The position numbers and the translations under genes were made by a program. From NCBI GenBank assembly GCA_015493525.1, contig WGCY01000015.1, positions 62,001 through 126,000 of the forward strand: a DNA stretch of 64,000 bases, given 5' to 3'. Below the pieces are notes generated by a model. That model saw only the letters and a list, made by a program, of their open reading frames with translations. It was not told the origin of the DNA and did not search any database. Source of the stretch: Bacteroidales bacterium. Lineage in GTDB: Bacteria > Bacteroidota > Bacteroidia > Bacteroidales > F082. Positions 42,843-51,640 of the stretch are shown piece by piece (the first letter of the stretch is position 1; each line of letters starts with the position of its first letter).

Positions 42843-43825
42843 AAATTCCTTTTATAAATTGACTCGGCCAGCTCAAACAACCGCCGGCTTTGCGCATGCC
42901 CGATAGATAGTTTCTTCAGCGAATCAAGTGCCTCATCATAATACCTCTCCATAATGGCAAACGTATCTTTGTGCACATTCAGTTGCTCATAAATGGCCTT
43001 CATAGCCTCAATTTTTTTCTCCTCCTCTTTTTCTTCAAAAATATCGAAGATTTCCCGACGCTGTGCTTCATCGGCTTTGGTCAGTGAAAGGCAAAGCAGG
43101 TAGGTCTTTTTGTTTTGCAGAATATCGCCGCCAATCCGCTTGCCAAATGTTTTCTGGTCGCCGAAAGTATCGAGATAATCATCTTTAATCTGGAAAGCCA
43201 ACCCCAGCTTTTCGCCAAAATTATAAATATGTTTCTGGTCTTCAGGAGAAGCATTTCCAATAATGGCCCCCATGTGCAGGGCTGCGGCCAGCAAAACAGA
43301 CGTCTTCAGTCGAATCATATTCAGGTACTCATCCAAGGTAACTTCGGGAATATCCTCAAAGTCAACATCATACTGTTCCCCCTCAATAACTTCGGCAGCT
43401 ACTTTCTCAAAAGCGGTAAGCAGGGCAAAATGCTTGTCACGGGGTGCTTTGTTCAGTAAATGAATGGCATGAAGCAACATGGCATCGCCCGTAAGAATGG
43501 CTTTGTTCACGCCGAAAGCCTTGTGCACCGTTGTTTCGTTTCTCCGGATATCCGCTTTGTCAATAATATCGTCATGAACCAGTGTAAAGTTATGGTAAGT
43601 CTCGATGGCGCAAGCCGTATCCAGTGCTTTCGCGATGTCTTCACCGAAAGCTTCGCAGGCCGTCAGCAGCAACACGGGGCGAATGCGTTTGGCCTTCATT
43701 TTCATTATTTGCAACGCCGGTTTGTACAACACTTCCGGGAAACTTTCGTAACCTTTGGTAAAAAGATAATCTTCAAAAATGGCTTTTAGTTCGTCATTCG
43801 AATGCCTTTGGTTTGTTGTTGTCAT
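42839..43825 (-). CDS. Polyprenyl (geranylgeranyl/farnesyl-type) diphosphate synthase
   Basis: 328 residues, trans-prenyl chain elongation enzyme. The first aspartate-rich motif is DDIID (Asp85-Asp89) and the second is KDDYLDTFGD. It condenses isopentenyl diphosphate onto allylic diphosphates to supply quinone tails or undecaprenyl precursors; product length is not decided by eye. It is the last gene of the mevalonate operon, 10 bp after the mevalonate kinase gene. Confidence 0.92.
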   Translation of the reverse strand: MTTTNQRHSNDELKAIFEDYLFTKGYESFPEVLYKPALQIMKMKAKRIRPVLLLTACEAFGEDIAKALDTACAIETYHNFTLVHDDIIDKADIRRNETTVHKAFGVNKAILTGDAMLLHAIHLLNKAPRDKHFALLTAFEKVAAEVIEGEQYDVDFEDIPEVTLDEYLNMIRLKTSVLLAAALHMGAIIGNASPEDQKHIYNFGEKLGLAFQIKDDYLDTFGDQKTFGKRIGGDILQNKKTYLLCLSLTKADEAQRREIFDIFEEKEEEKKIEAMKAIYEQLNVHKDTFAIMERYYDEALDSLKKLSIGHAQSRRLFELAESIYKRNF

Positions 43826-43835
43826 TGTTTTTTCT

Positions 43836-44777
43836 TTAGAATTGCTGAACTATTTTTATGGGGAATGCCTTTAAAATATTTTTTGTCTGCTCAAAATCGG
43901 AAGTAAATCCGAGCATCATTCCGCCCCCGCCCGAGCCACAAAGTTTTAGGAAATATTTCCCGGTTTTCCAGCCTTTTTCCCAAACAGGCAGTACTTTTTC
44001 TGGAATCATGGGTTGGAAATATTGCCGTGTAAAAGCGGACAGTTTTTCCACACAGGGAAACAACGCCTCCGTGTCTCCCAAAAGGTAAGCCCGGATACAC
44101 TGTTGGTTGAGCGGAACGAGTTCCGATTTAATTTTATCAAGAAAATCAGCCTTTTCACACTGGTTTACAAAATAATTTACCAGCGGTTGTGTTTCGCCGG
44201 TGGTACCTGTATCCAGCAGGAACATCGCCCCGCCGGTATCTGATGTAAATTGCGGTAAGTCAACCACCTCCAATTTATTCTCTCCCTTGACCATCACCGC
44301 CTTTTGCAAATAACAAATCAGGGGGTCCAACCCGGAACTTTTCCCGTGAAACCACGATTCCATGGCCGCCATGATTTGTTTCAAAGCAACAAGCTTATCG
44401 TTGGAAAGGGCCGCCCCGACCGGAATTTTATTCATCCCGTAACGCTCATAAACAGCAGCCACCAACGACCCCGAACTCCCCAGCCCGTATCCCAACGGGA
44501 TGTTGCTTTCAAACACAAGCCCGTTGGCAATATCCTTTTCCAATCCCGGAATATCTAATTTACCTTGAAAGTCTGCCTTCCGCGAAAGTTCGTGCAGGTA
44601 CCCGGCATATTTCTTTAAATGGCTGTTGGAGTCAAACCCGGAAAGGCCGTTTGTCTTACCAAAGGCAAAAGCACCATGCAGGTCGTTGTAGGGAATGCTC
44701 AACGCCGGCGAACCTGCCATGAGGGCATATTCGCCAAAAAGCAATATCTTGGAATAGAAATTTTCGCGTTGCGGCAT
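43836..44777 (-). CDS. mvk: GHMP kinase, probably mevalonate kinase
   Basis: 313 residues. GHMP blocks: N-terminal KILLFGEYALMAGSPALSIP, the ATP-binding PLGYGLGSSGSLVAAV, and the C-terminal LCGSGGGGMMLGF. It phosphorylates mevalonate, or possibly phosphomevalonate, in isopentenyl diphosphate synthesis. Mevalonate kinase is preferred because of the GEYALMAG start; a separate phosphomevalonate kinase is not in the window. It begins 2 bp after the end of the decarboxylase gene. Confidence 0.82.
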   Translation of the reverse strand: MPQRENFYSKILLFGEYALMAGSPALSIPYNDLHGAFAFGKTNGLSGFDSNSHLKKYAGYLHELSRKADFQGKLDIPGLEKDIANGLVFESNIPLGYGLGSSGSLVAAVYERYGMNKIPVGAALSNDKLVALKQIMAAMESWFHGKSSGLDPLICYLQKAVMVKGENKLEVVDLPQFTSDTGGAMFLLDTGTTGETQPLVNYFVNQCEKADFLDKIKSELVPLNQQCIRAYLLGDTEALFPCVEKLSAFTRQYFQPMIPEKVLPVWEKGWKTGKYFLKLCGSGGGGMMLGFTSDFEQTKNILKAFPIKIVQQF

Positions 44778-44779
44778 GG

Positions 44780-45874
44780 CTACAAGATTTTCTCCGGACC
44801 TTTTCCCACTTCATCGTCAATAAATCCCAACGGGCTCAGGAAAGAAACCAGCTCATCCTCAATAAATTGCTTTACCTCCACTTTTATGGCGGCCGGATAA
44901 AGCATGTGCACATTGGGGCCGGCATCCAGCGTAAAGCTTACCGGTAACCCTGTCTTTTCGCGAAAAGCAAAAATCCGTTGGATAATTTGCAGCGTGTTGG
45001 GCTTCATCAACAGAAAATAAGGCTGTGAAGTCATCATCATGGCGTGCAGCGTAAGTGCTTCCGACTCGGTGATACGGATAAAAGTCGTGGTGTCGCCGTC
45101 GCGCATGGCTTGTAAAAGTTCCGATAAATTTTCGTGTGCCTGTTTAAACCGTTCTCCCGCATAAGGATTGCTGTTCATCAAGCCATGTCCCACGCGGCTG
45201 GAGACTTTTTTCTCCCCGGCATCCACCAGCAAAATGGTATCCTGATAATCGCTGAAAATTTCATGTATCCGGTCGTTTACCGGAAAGCCATAGAAATCGG
45301 AAGTCCCGGGTTCATTTTTCGTTTCACCCCAAATGACCACTCCGCCATAAACCGACCGACTGGCACTTCCGGAACCTAACCGTGCCATGTAGGAAGCCTT
45401 GCGGCGAAAATCCTCATCGTTTTGCAACGTGCCGAAAAACTGTCGTTCCATATCGCACAAAACCATGGCCAGTACACTCATGCCGGAAGCCGAAGAGGCG
45501 ATACCGGCAGAATGGGGAAAAGTATTTTTGGAACGGATGACGAATCTCAGCTGGTTTACAAAAGGAAAAATCGCTGACAGGCTTTGAAAGAATTTTGCCG
45601 TCTTTTCTTCAAAGGCCGGGTTTCGTTGTCCATCAAAATAAAATTCCATTTCCGGTTTCCCGGAAGAAGCCGGCGAATAACTCACTTCCGTTTCCGAATA
45701 GGAGTTGCTCAGGGTGAAGCTAATGGATGGGTTCTGCGGTATCTGCACCGGTTTTTTCCCCCAATATTTCACGAGGGCGATATTGGATGGACTGCGCCAG
45801 CCTGTCTTTCCGGAAGGAATTTCAGTATCTGCAAATTTTAAATCAATATTTTGATAATGAGGCTCTACGTTCAC
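44780..45874 (-). CDS. mvaD: Diphosphomevalonate decarboxylase
   Basis: 364 residues. The signature WRSPSNIALVKYWGKK, the PSISFTLS block, the GHMP glycine loop PHSAGIASSASGMSVLA and the C-terminal LDAGPNVHMLY are all present. It converts mevalonate diphosphate to isopentenyl diphosphate. Translation starts at a GTG (45874); no upstream ATG is in frame. It heads the mvaD-mvk-polyprenyl synthase operon, diverging from a TonB receptor gene with 124 bp between them. No TAnnTTTG box for this operon is evident. Confidence 0.95.
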   Translation of the reverse strand: MNVEPHYQNIDLKFADTEIPSGKTGWRSPSNIALVKYWGKKPVQIPQNPSISFTLSNSYSETEVSYSPASSGKPEMEFYFDGQRNPAFEEKTAKFFQSLSAIFPFVNQLRFVIRSKNTFPHSAGIASSASGMSVLAMVLCDMERQFFGTLQNDEDFRRKASYMARLGSGSASRSVYGGVVIWGETKNEPGTSDFYGFPVNDRIHEIFSDYQDTILLVDAGEKKVSSRVGHGLMNSNPYAGERFKQAHENLSELLQAMRDGDTTTFIRITESEALTLHAMMMTSQPYFLLMKPNTLQIIQRIFAFREKTGLPVSFTLDAGPNVHMLYPAAIKVEVKQFIEDELVSFLSPLGFIDDEVGKGPEKIL

Positions 45875-45970
45875 GGTTTTGTTGTATAAATAATTATTCT
45901 CGACAAGGGCTGGATGGCCAGCCTAATGTGTGGCCAAAATTAAAAAAAATACCGGTATTCACACTTTTTA

Positions 45971-45978
45971 TAGTTTTG
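45971..45978 (+). promoter_or_regulatory. Candidate -7 box for the TonB-receptor gene
   Basis: TAGTTTTG, 20 nt before the ATG at 45999. No clear -33 box. The 124-bp gap is too short for a cobalamin riboswitch and shows none of its conserved B12 box. Confidence 0.4.
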
Positions 45979-45998
45979 CATTTTCTTATCGGGAAAGC

Positions 45999-48011
45999 AT
46001 GGAGAAAGCAAATTGGAAAAAGGTTTTATTTTTCTTTTTATCGGTTATTTTGCCATTGGGACTTTTGGCCCAAAAGGATACTGTGTTGTTGAGCGAAATC
46101 CGGGTTTCGGCAGTATCTAATCCTGTGGTACTGAGAAAGATTCCCCGCAGGGTGGAGATAATTCCCCACAGTGAGATAAAAAATATTCCTGCCAACAGCC
46201 TGGATGGCTTGCTGGAACAGGCCGGAGGCCTCGATTTGCGGCAGCGTGGCACTTTTGGCATGCAGGCCGATTTGAACCTTGCCGGCGGGTCTTTCGACCA
46301 GGCACTGATTATGATCAACGGTATTCCGGTAAACGACCCGCAGACCGGCCATCATAATCTGGACCAGCCCCTGAACCTGAATGATGTGGAAAAAGTCGAG
46401 ATTGTCCGTGGCCCGTCTGCCCGATGGTTTGGGCCGAATGCTTTTTCAGGTGCCATCAACATTATTACCAAAAAAGAACCCGGGGACAACCTTACTTTCG
46501 GTGTCCGTGCCGGGCAGTATGGTTTGTTCTCTTCTTCTTTGTTGGCCGGCTACCATACCGGACGGGTCATTAACCAGACTTCCGTCAGCGGAAGCCGCTC
46601 CAATGGATACCGGATAAATACGGATTTCAAAAACCTGGGTATTTCACACCAATCGTTTCTTTCGGTGGGCAATACAAGCCTGAACCTGCAACTGGGTTAT
46701 GCAGACAAAGCCTTTGGTGCCAACAGTTTCTATACGGCCAGGTATCCCGACCAGTTTGAAAGAATTAAAGTTATGTCTGCCGGTTTGGGTATCCGAAATG
46801 ACAGGAAAAGTAAAATACAATACGGTGGAAATATCCACTGGCGGAGGCTTTACGACCGGTTTGAGCTTTTCAGGGAAGGCAATGACTGGTACCAAAAACA
46901 GGGCGACTGGTTTGTGAAAGGTACGGATAGTGCCGGATTTCGTACGCCGGCAGGATTTTATCCCTATCAGGGGCCAAATTTTCATCGAACGGATGTGGCA
47001 GGAGCAGAGGGAAGTGTGGGGTTTTCCTCTGTTTTGGGAAGAACGGCCGCCGGTATTTCGTTGCGGTACGAAAAAATTCTCAGCAATGTGTTGGGAGAAC
47101 CTATGGCAGATACCCTGTTTTCCTCCATCGACAAAGAGGCATTTTATGACCATAAAAAAGAGAGGCTGCAAACCAACGTTTTTCTTAACCAGTTTTATCA
47201 GAAACAAAATTTCTCCGTCTCGGCGGGGGTAAATGTATTTTACAATGCAGCGTACGGTTTCCTGTTTTCTCCCGGTTTGGATATCTCCTGGTTTGTAACA
47301 AAAAAGCTGAAAACCTATTTTTCGGCAAATCGTGGTATCCGGTTGCCTACGTTTACCGATCTCTATTATACAGGCCCGGATCATGTGAGCAATCCGCAGC
47401 TGAAACCGGAAACATCTTATGGTTTTAGCACAGGGGCCCAATATTTCCTGAAAAGGTTCACTTTTTCGGCTTCTTTGTCCTACAGGCTTGGCCATAACCT
47501 CATTGACTGGGTAAAGAAAAGTCCGGACGCCAAATGGGAGAGCCTGAACCTGACCCGAATGAATACGTTGGGGGCCGGTTTCTCGCTGGCTTACCTTCCG
47601 GCCCGGGCCAATAAAAAAATTGTGAAAGCCGTGAGGCTGAACTATCATTATCTGTATTCCGCTAAAAGTGCTTCGGGATATGTCTCACTCTATGCCCTCG
47701 ATTATCTTCGCCATAACCTGAGTATTTATTTACAACATGCTGTTTTCGGAAACCTGACCGCCGGTTGGACTTTTTCCATTCAAAAACGTAACGGAGATTA
47801 TTTTGACTACGAACAAAACAAAAAAGCACCTTACAGTACGGTTTTTCTTTTAAATTTGAAAATCCGGTACAAATTGCCCCGTTTTACTTTTTTTGTTCAG
47901 GCCGACAACTTATTGGACCAGACTTACCGCGATATTGGCAGTGTGGTCATGCCGGGTATCTGGGTTACCGGTGGCGTTCAATACCATGTTTCCCTGAAGA
48001 AGAAAGAATGA
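45999..48011 (+). CDS. TonB-dependent outer-membrane receptor (BtuB/CirA-like)
   Basis: 670 residues from the ATG at 45999; the frame opens 23 codons earlier, but 45999 yields a proper signal peptide (KKVLFFFLSVILPLGLLAQ). The TonB box region (DTVLLSEIRVSA) and plug domain (GLLEQAGGLDLRQRG, LIMINGIPVNDPQTGH, VEIVRGPSARWFGPNAFSGAINIIT) lead into a 22-strand barrel ending GGVQYHVSLKK. There is no CarboxypepD-like N-terminal extension, unlike SusC. Such receptors import vitamin B12, siderophores or nickel with TonB; the ligand is unknown. Confidence 0.92.
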   Translation: MEKANWKKVLFFFLSVILPLGLLAQKDTVLLSEIRVSAVSNPVVLRKIPRRVEIIPHSEIKNIPANSLDGLLEQAGGLDLRQRGTFGMQADLNLAGGSFDQALIMINGIPVNDPQTGHHNLDQPLNLNDVEKVEIVRGPSARWFGPNAFSGAINIITKKEPGDNLTFGVRAGQYGLFSSSLLAGYHTGRVINQTSVSGSRSNGYRINTDFKNLGISHQSFLSVGNTSLNLQLGYADKAFGANSFYTARYPDQFERIKVMSAGLGIRNDRKSKIQYGGNIHWRRLYDRFELFREGNDWYQKQGDWFVKGTDSAGFRTPAGFYPYQGPNFHRTDVAGAEGSVGFSSVLGRTAAGISLRYEKILSNVLGEPMADTLFSSIDKEAFYDHKKERLQTNVFLNQFYQKQNFSVSAGVNVFYNAAYGFLFSPGLDISWFVTKKLKTYFSANRGIRLPTFTDLYYTGPDHVSNPQLKPETSYGFSTGAQYFLKRFTFSASLSYRLGHNLIDWVKKSPDAKWESLNLTRMNTLGAGFSLAYLPARANKKIVKAVRLNYHYLYSAKSASGYVSLYALDYLRHNLSIYLQHAVFGNLTAGWTFSIQKRNGDYFDYEQNKKAPYSTVFLLNLKIRYKLPRFTFFVQADNLLDQTYRDIGSVVMPGIWVTGGVQYHVSLKKKE

Positions 48012-48013
48012 TT

Positions 48014-48222
48014 AACCTTTCAGGTGGTCTTGCTCCTGAAAGGTTGGAAAAGTTGAATCATGGAATTGTTCAAGCGTCAGCATAGACTTCTTCTGCCGCT
48101 CTTCAGGGTTTGCAACCCTGAAATATTAACTCTTGGCTCTTCCGGATTTGCAATCCGGAAGTTTGTAAAGGTGGATTTAAAATCCACATCCCTTGGTAGG
48201 GTCGGGATTACAAATCCCGACC
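48014..48222. repeat. Cluster of five palindromes with different stems
   Basis: In 209 bp: 48014-48045 (AACCTTTCAGG stem, 10-nt loop), 48102-48122 (TTCAGGGTT-tgc-AACCCTGAA), 48139-48161 (CTTCCGGATT-tgc-AATCCGGAAG), 48171-48187 (GTGGATT-taa-AATCCAC) and 48200-48222 (GGTCGGGATT-aca-AATCCCGACC). All are perfect. The last four share the TT-NNN-AA centre, yet no two stems are alike. They lie between the convergent ends of the TonB receptor and amylase genes. Confidence 0.88.
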
Positions 48223-48249
48223 AGCAAAGACCGGTAAATAAATTTGTAT

Positions 48250-51081
48250 TTACCGGATCATCAGCTTTTTCACCAGTCGTCCATTTTTTGTATTGAGCAT
48301 GAGGAAATAAAGTCCGTTGTTAATACCGGAAAGTCCGAAATGCATTTGGTTTATGCCCTTACTTAAGTCCCCTTTGTAAAGAGTACGTACCTGCCTGCCG
48401 GTTAGGTCAAAGAGAGAAATTTCGCCGGTGGACGGTTGCTGCATGTTCCATCTTACATCGATCCCGGATGAGGCCGGATTGGGAAAAACAGAAAAGCTTT
48501 TTAGGGCATTGTTCTGCTCTTTTTGCGGAACACCGAGGATAAAATCGGGTTTTTTCAAACGTACCGAAGTGTATAGATGATATTCACCGGGTTTCATGGT
48601 CATTTGAAAATCGTTGCCCGTACCGGTAACATTCAGCGAATCGCCGCTGAAATAATCATACCACCAGCCTGTTTTTTGAAAATAGGGATGAACGTCCAGG
48701 GCTTTCACATCGAAGTTGCCCAAAATGGTAACATCCATATCCGCACTGTTCAACTGAATCCTTTTGAAAAGCCCGTTTCCCAGCTCCAGATAATAGTTTG
48801 TTGTACGGAAAACCGGTTGGGCCTCTTTCAGGTGAATCAAAGCTGACCAGACCCCGTACAGGTGTTTCCGGTTGGAATTGTCGTAATAGTCCCACAAAAT
48901 GGGCTTGGGATGCGTACGGCAACCGCCGTTGTCATCGATGGTCCCGTTTTCACACTGGTTGATGGAAATATCATAACCCAGTTCCCCAAATTGCCATATC
49001 ATCTTGGGGCCCGGGATGGTGAAGAAAAATGTACCGGCCATTTCCATGCGTTTCAAGGCCGTGGGAATATTTTTGATATTGTATGCACCGGCAGCGTTGC
49101 CATATTTTTCATTCTTAAACATGAGGCGTTCTTCATCGTGGCTTTCCATGTAGCCCATGACCCCGGCAGGATTGGTATATCCCCGTTTTTTGTACGATAT
49201 CCACGAGAAATCCGAATTGTCGTTGTAGCCCATAGTGGCCTGGTTGTAGTTGGTATTGCCATTTCCCCAAACGGACATTCCGGCATCGGTCAAAACCTTC
49301 TCTTCACTGTTTTCCGTAAAGTGTTCCAGAATCACATAAGCATTCTTTTTGTAGGACCAGATGTGGCTGGCCATACGTTTCAAAACGTCAATACGCGACT
49401 GATCATAAGCCCATCCATCGCCGGGTTTGTTGGTAAAGCCTTTGGTGAAATCAAACCGGAAACCATCCACGTGGTATTGTGATATCCAATAGTGGTTTAC
49501 GCTGTCCACAAACTGTTTGGTGGCAGGCTTCTCGTGGTTAAAATCACTTCCCCAGTGGTAAGTGGGATTGGGTGGCTCTTCGTTAAACCAGGGGCTGTTT
49601 GCCGCGGGCCGGTTTTTGGCTGCATCCCAGTACATCATAACGAGAGGGCAGGAGTTGTAGGCATGGTTGAGGACCATGTCCATAATGACGGCGATGCCAT
49701 TGGCGTGGCAGGAATCCACAAATGCTTTAAATGTATTTTTCGGTCCATAGTATTTGTCCACGGCAAAATAGTAATTCGGATTATATCCCCAGCTCAGGTT
49801 TCCTTCAAATTCACTTACGGGCATGAGTTCGATGGCGTTAATTCCCAGCCGTTTAAGGTAACCAAGCGTGTCAATGATGTCGTCAAAAGTGTGCCCTTTT
49901 GTAAAATCACGCACCAGCAGTTCGTAAACGACGAGGTCTTGCTTGTTCGGGGCCTGAAATTTGGAGGTTTTCCATGAATAGGGCGTTTGGCCCGTTTGCA
50001 GGACAGAGGCAATACCCGTTGTCTTTCCCTTGGGGTAGGCTATCAGGTCGGGATAGGTTTTTGCGCTGATATACTGGTCGTTCCATGGGTCGCTTACTTT
50101 GTCGGCATACGGGTCGCCAATGCGAATGGTGCCGTCAATCAGGTATTGAAAGACATACTCTTTTTTGGGCGTTAACCCTTTTATCTCTACCCAAAACCGG
50201 TTGCTGTCGGGGGTCATGTTCATGGCCCATTTATCGCCCACCTCCCAGTTGCTGAAGTCGCCAATGGCAAATATATGATGCTTGTGAGGGGCAAAAAGGC
50301 TCAAAACTACCGTGCTGTCGTTGATGTAATTAATTCCATCCCTGACACCGGCAGGCAATGCGGCAACATTGGCGGGTTTGTTCACGTAAAAATAGACAGA
50401 ATCATAAACAATTTTACTATTTTGTACGGCTTTGGCAATAATCCAGTGTTTACCGTAGGCTTTGGCTATAATTGTATCGGAAAACGAGGAAGTTGTATCG
50501 GCTGTCAGCAGTTGGTTGTCGAGGTACAGGAAGGTGGAATCGGCATAGGTACTGCTTCCTTTTACGTAAACTGTGTCGTTTAAGTCCACAATATCCGGAT
50601 GTTGTGCCGGAAGCGTGATTTGCACGTTTGTACCGGCTTCATATACATCATAAAAAATATCGCCGCCATCGGCCTTTTTTCCGGTTTTCGAGCCATCGGA
50701 AGAACGAAAGACAAAGGCCATTTTCAGGATTTTCTCTCCGGCAGGGACACCATAGTACGCCCTGATAGAGGGTGTTATCTTTAGCTGCCAAAGGTTATCG
50801 CCGATTTTGGTCATTTTACAGGCGGGAATGTTTTGTGTCCATCCGGCCTTCACATATTTCCAGTCGGAAGGCTGGGTGCTTTTGTCCGTGATGACCCCTG
50901 TGTGGGCATACACATCTCCGGTATAATCTTTCAGCCCTCCGCTGCCCAGGGCTGCATTAAAGGTAATGGTAACCGCATCGGAGGCGGTGGGGAAAGCCGG
51001 ATTGGCAGTAATGAGCTGAGCGTAAGTTTCGCCGAAGCCCAAAAGCAGGAGGAACAGTCCCAAGGTAATTTTCTTAATCAT
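48250..51081 (-). CDS. Secreted GH13 alpha-amylase-family enzyme with T9SS sorting domain
   Basis: 943 residues from the ATG at 51081; the earlier in-frame start (51120) lacks a signal-like sequence, whereas from 51081 MIKKITLGLFLLLLGFGETYAQ is a good signal peptide. Two N-terminal beta-domains (about 20-260) resemble carbohydrate-binding modules, then an early-set/CBM48-like domain (about 270-360) and the GH13 barrel. The catalytic triad is Asp544 (VDGFRFDF), Glu586 (VILEHF) and Asp649 (MESHDEER). The last about 80 residues form a T9SS type-A sorting domain (FSVFPNPASSG ... GLYFLML). It should cut alpha-1,4-glucans outside the cell and feed the SusCDE system at 58502-64000. Confidence 0.93.
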   Translation of the reverse strand: MIKKITLGLFLLLLGFGETYAQLITANPAFPTASDAVTITFNAALGSGGLKDYTGDVYAHTGVITDKSTQPSDWKYVKAGWTQNIPACKMTKIGDNLWQLKITPSIRAYYGVPAGEKILKMAFVFRSSDGSKTGKKADGGDIFYDVYEAGTNVQITLPAQHPDIVDLNDTVYVKGSSTYADSTFLYLDNQLLTADTTSSFSDTIIAKAYGKHWIIAKAVQNSKIVYDSVYFYVNKPANVAALPAGVRDGINYINDSTVVLSLFAPHKHHIFAIGDFSNWEVGDKWAMNMTPDSNRFWVEIKGLTPKKEYVFQYLIDGTIRIGDPYADKVSDPWNDQYISAKTYPDLIAYPKGKTTGIASVLQTGQTPYSWKTSKFQAPNKQDLVVYELLVRDFTKGHTFDDIIDTLGYLKRLGINAIELMPVSEFEGNLSWGYNPNYYFAVDKYYGPKNTFKAFVDSCHANGIAVIMDMVLNHAYNSCPLVMMYWDAAKNRPAANSPWFNEEPPNPTYHWGSDFNHEKPATKQFVDSVNHYWISQYHVDGFRFDFTKGFTNKPGDGWAYDQSRIDVLKRMASHIWSYKKNAYVILEHFTENSEEKVLTDAGMSVWGNGNTNYNQATMGYNDNSDFSWISYKKRGYTNPAGVMGYMESHDEERLMFKNEKYGNAAGAYNIKNIPTALKRMEMAGTFFFTIPGPKMIWQFGELGYDISINQCENGTIDDNGGCRTHPKPILWDYYDNSNRKHLYGVWSALIHLKEAQPVFRTTNYYLELGNGLFKRIQLNSADMDVTILGNFDVKALDVHPYFQKTGWWYDYFSGDSLNVTGTGNDFQMTMKPGEYHLYTSVRLKKPDFILGVPQKEQNNALKSFSVFPNPASSGIDVRWNMQQPSTGEISLFDLTGRQVRTLYKGDLSKGINQMHFGLSGINNGLYFLMLNTKNGRLVKKLMIR

Positions 51082-51117
51082 AACGGATAGTGTTTTCTGA
51101 TTGATACATGAAGAGAA

Positions 51118-51125
51118 CAAAAGTA
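51118..51125 (-). promoter_or_regulatory. Candidate -7 box for the GH13 gene
   Basis: Minus-strand TACTTTTG, 36 nt before the ATG at 51081. No good -33 match. Confidence 0.4.
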
Positions 51126-51556
51126 TTTAAAAAAGAGGTACGGAAATGTTAAATTGGCATGGGTTCCCTAAAACCGGGCAAAAACCATTTGTATGTTAGG
51201 CCATGCCAGGATTATTTTCCGCATTACAAACGTTTGAGGCATTATAAACTTTTCGTGAAAACAATGTTGGATTGTAAAAAGTATTGTTTTGGCTATCCTG
51301 CCGGGCTGCCGGAAGTTTTTTTTGCCTTGCGAATATTCGTTATTTTCATTTTTTATCCCTTCGATGGTTTATCGGTGCAGGATGGCATCCTTTGGCCCAT
51401 TCGTTTTTTTCTGTTCCGGGGCCGGAAGGCGGCCTCGCCGTTTCAGGTTTTTTTTGCCGAAAAAAAAGCCCAAATGCCCAATTTCAAACGTTTGCAGCAC
51501 AAAAGAAGTCCGTGCTGTTTGATTTACCTAAATAGGTAAAAAAATACAGGAACCTA
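51126..51556. other. Long intergenic stretch between divergent secreted-protein genes
   Basis: About 430 bp of a 559-bp gap. Open frames on the plus strand here (the longest about 126 codons) have an odd, Phe/Lys/Arg-rich composition and no motif, so no gene is called. A repeated word CAAACGTTTG occurs near 51228 and 51487. Confidence 0.5.
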
Positions 51557-51587
51557 TTGATGTTTTTGAAAAAAGAAACTATCTTTG
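51557..51587 (+). promoter_or_regulatory. Promoter for the first T9SS mosaic gene
   Basis: TTG (51557-51559), 20 nt, then TATCTTTG (51580-51587), followed by an A-rich leader of 53 nt to the ATG at 51641. Confidence 0.5.
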
Positions 51588-51640
51588 AAAAAAAAACTGA
51601 TAATAAACTAAAGGAAATAATAATTAAAAATTTTTGACAT

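Noticed and set aside
45875-45998. Cobalamin riboswitch upstream of the BtuB-like receptor
   Set aside because: The gap is only 124 bp and no B12-box-like sequence is seen, so the ligand of the receptor stays open.
46644-47648. 334-codon minus-strand open frame
   Set aside because: Antisense to the TonB-dependent receptor; low-complexity translation with no signal.
48102-48222. Cluster of palindromes considered as a CRISPR-like array
   Set aside because: There are no direct repeats of constant length and no regular spacers; each palindrome has a different stem.
51159-51539. 126-codon plus-strand open frame between the amylase and the first T9SS gene
   Set aside because: No recognisable domain, atypical residue composition, overlapping open frames in several phases and no promoter or ribosome-binding site.
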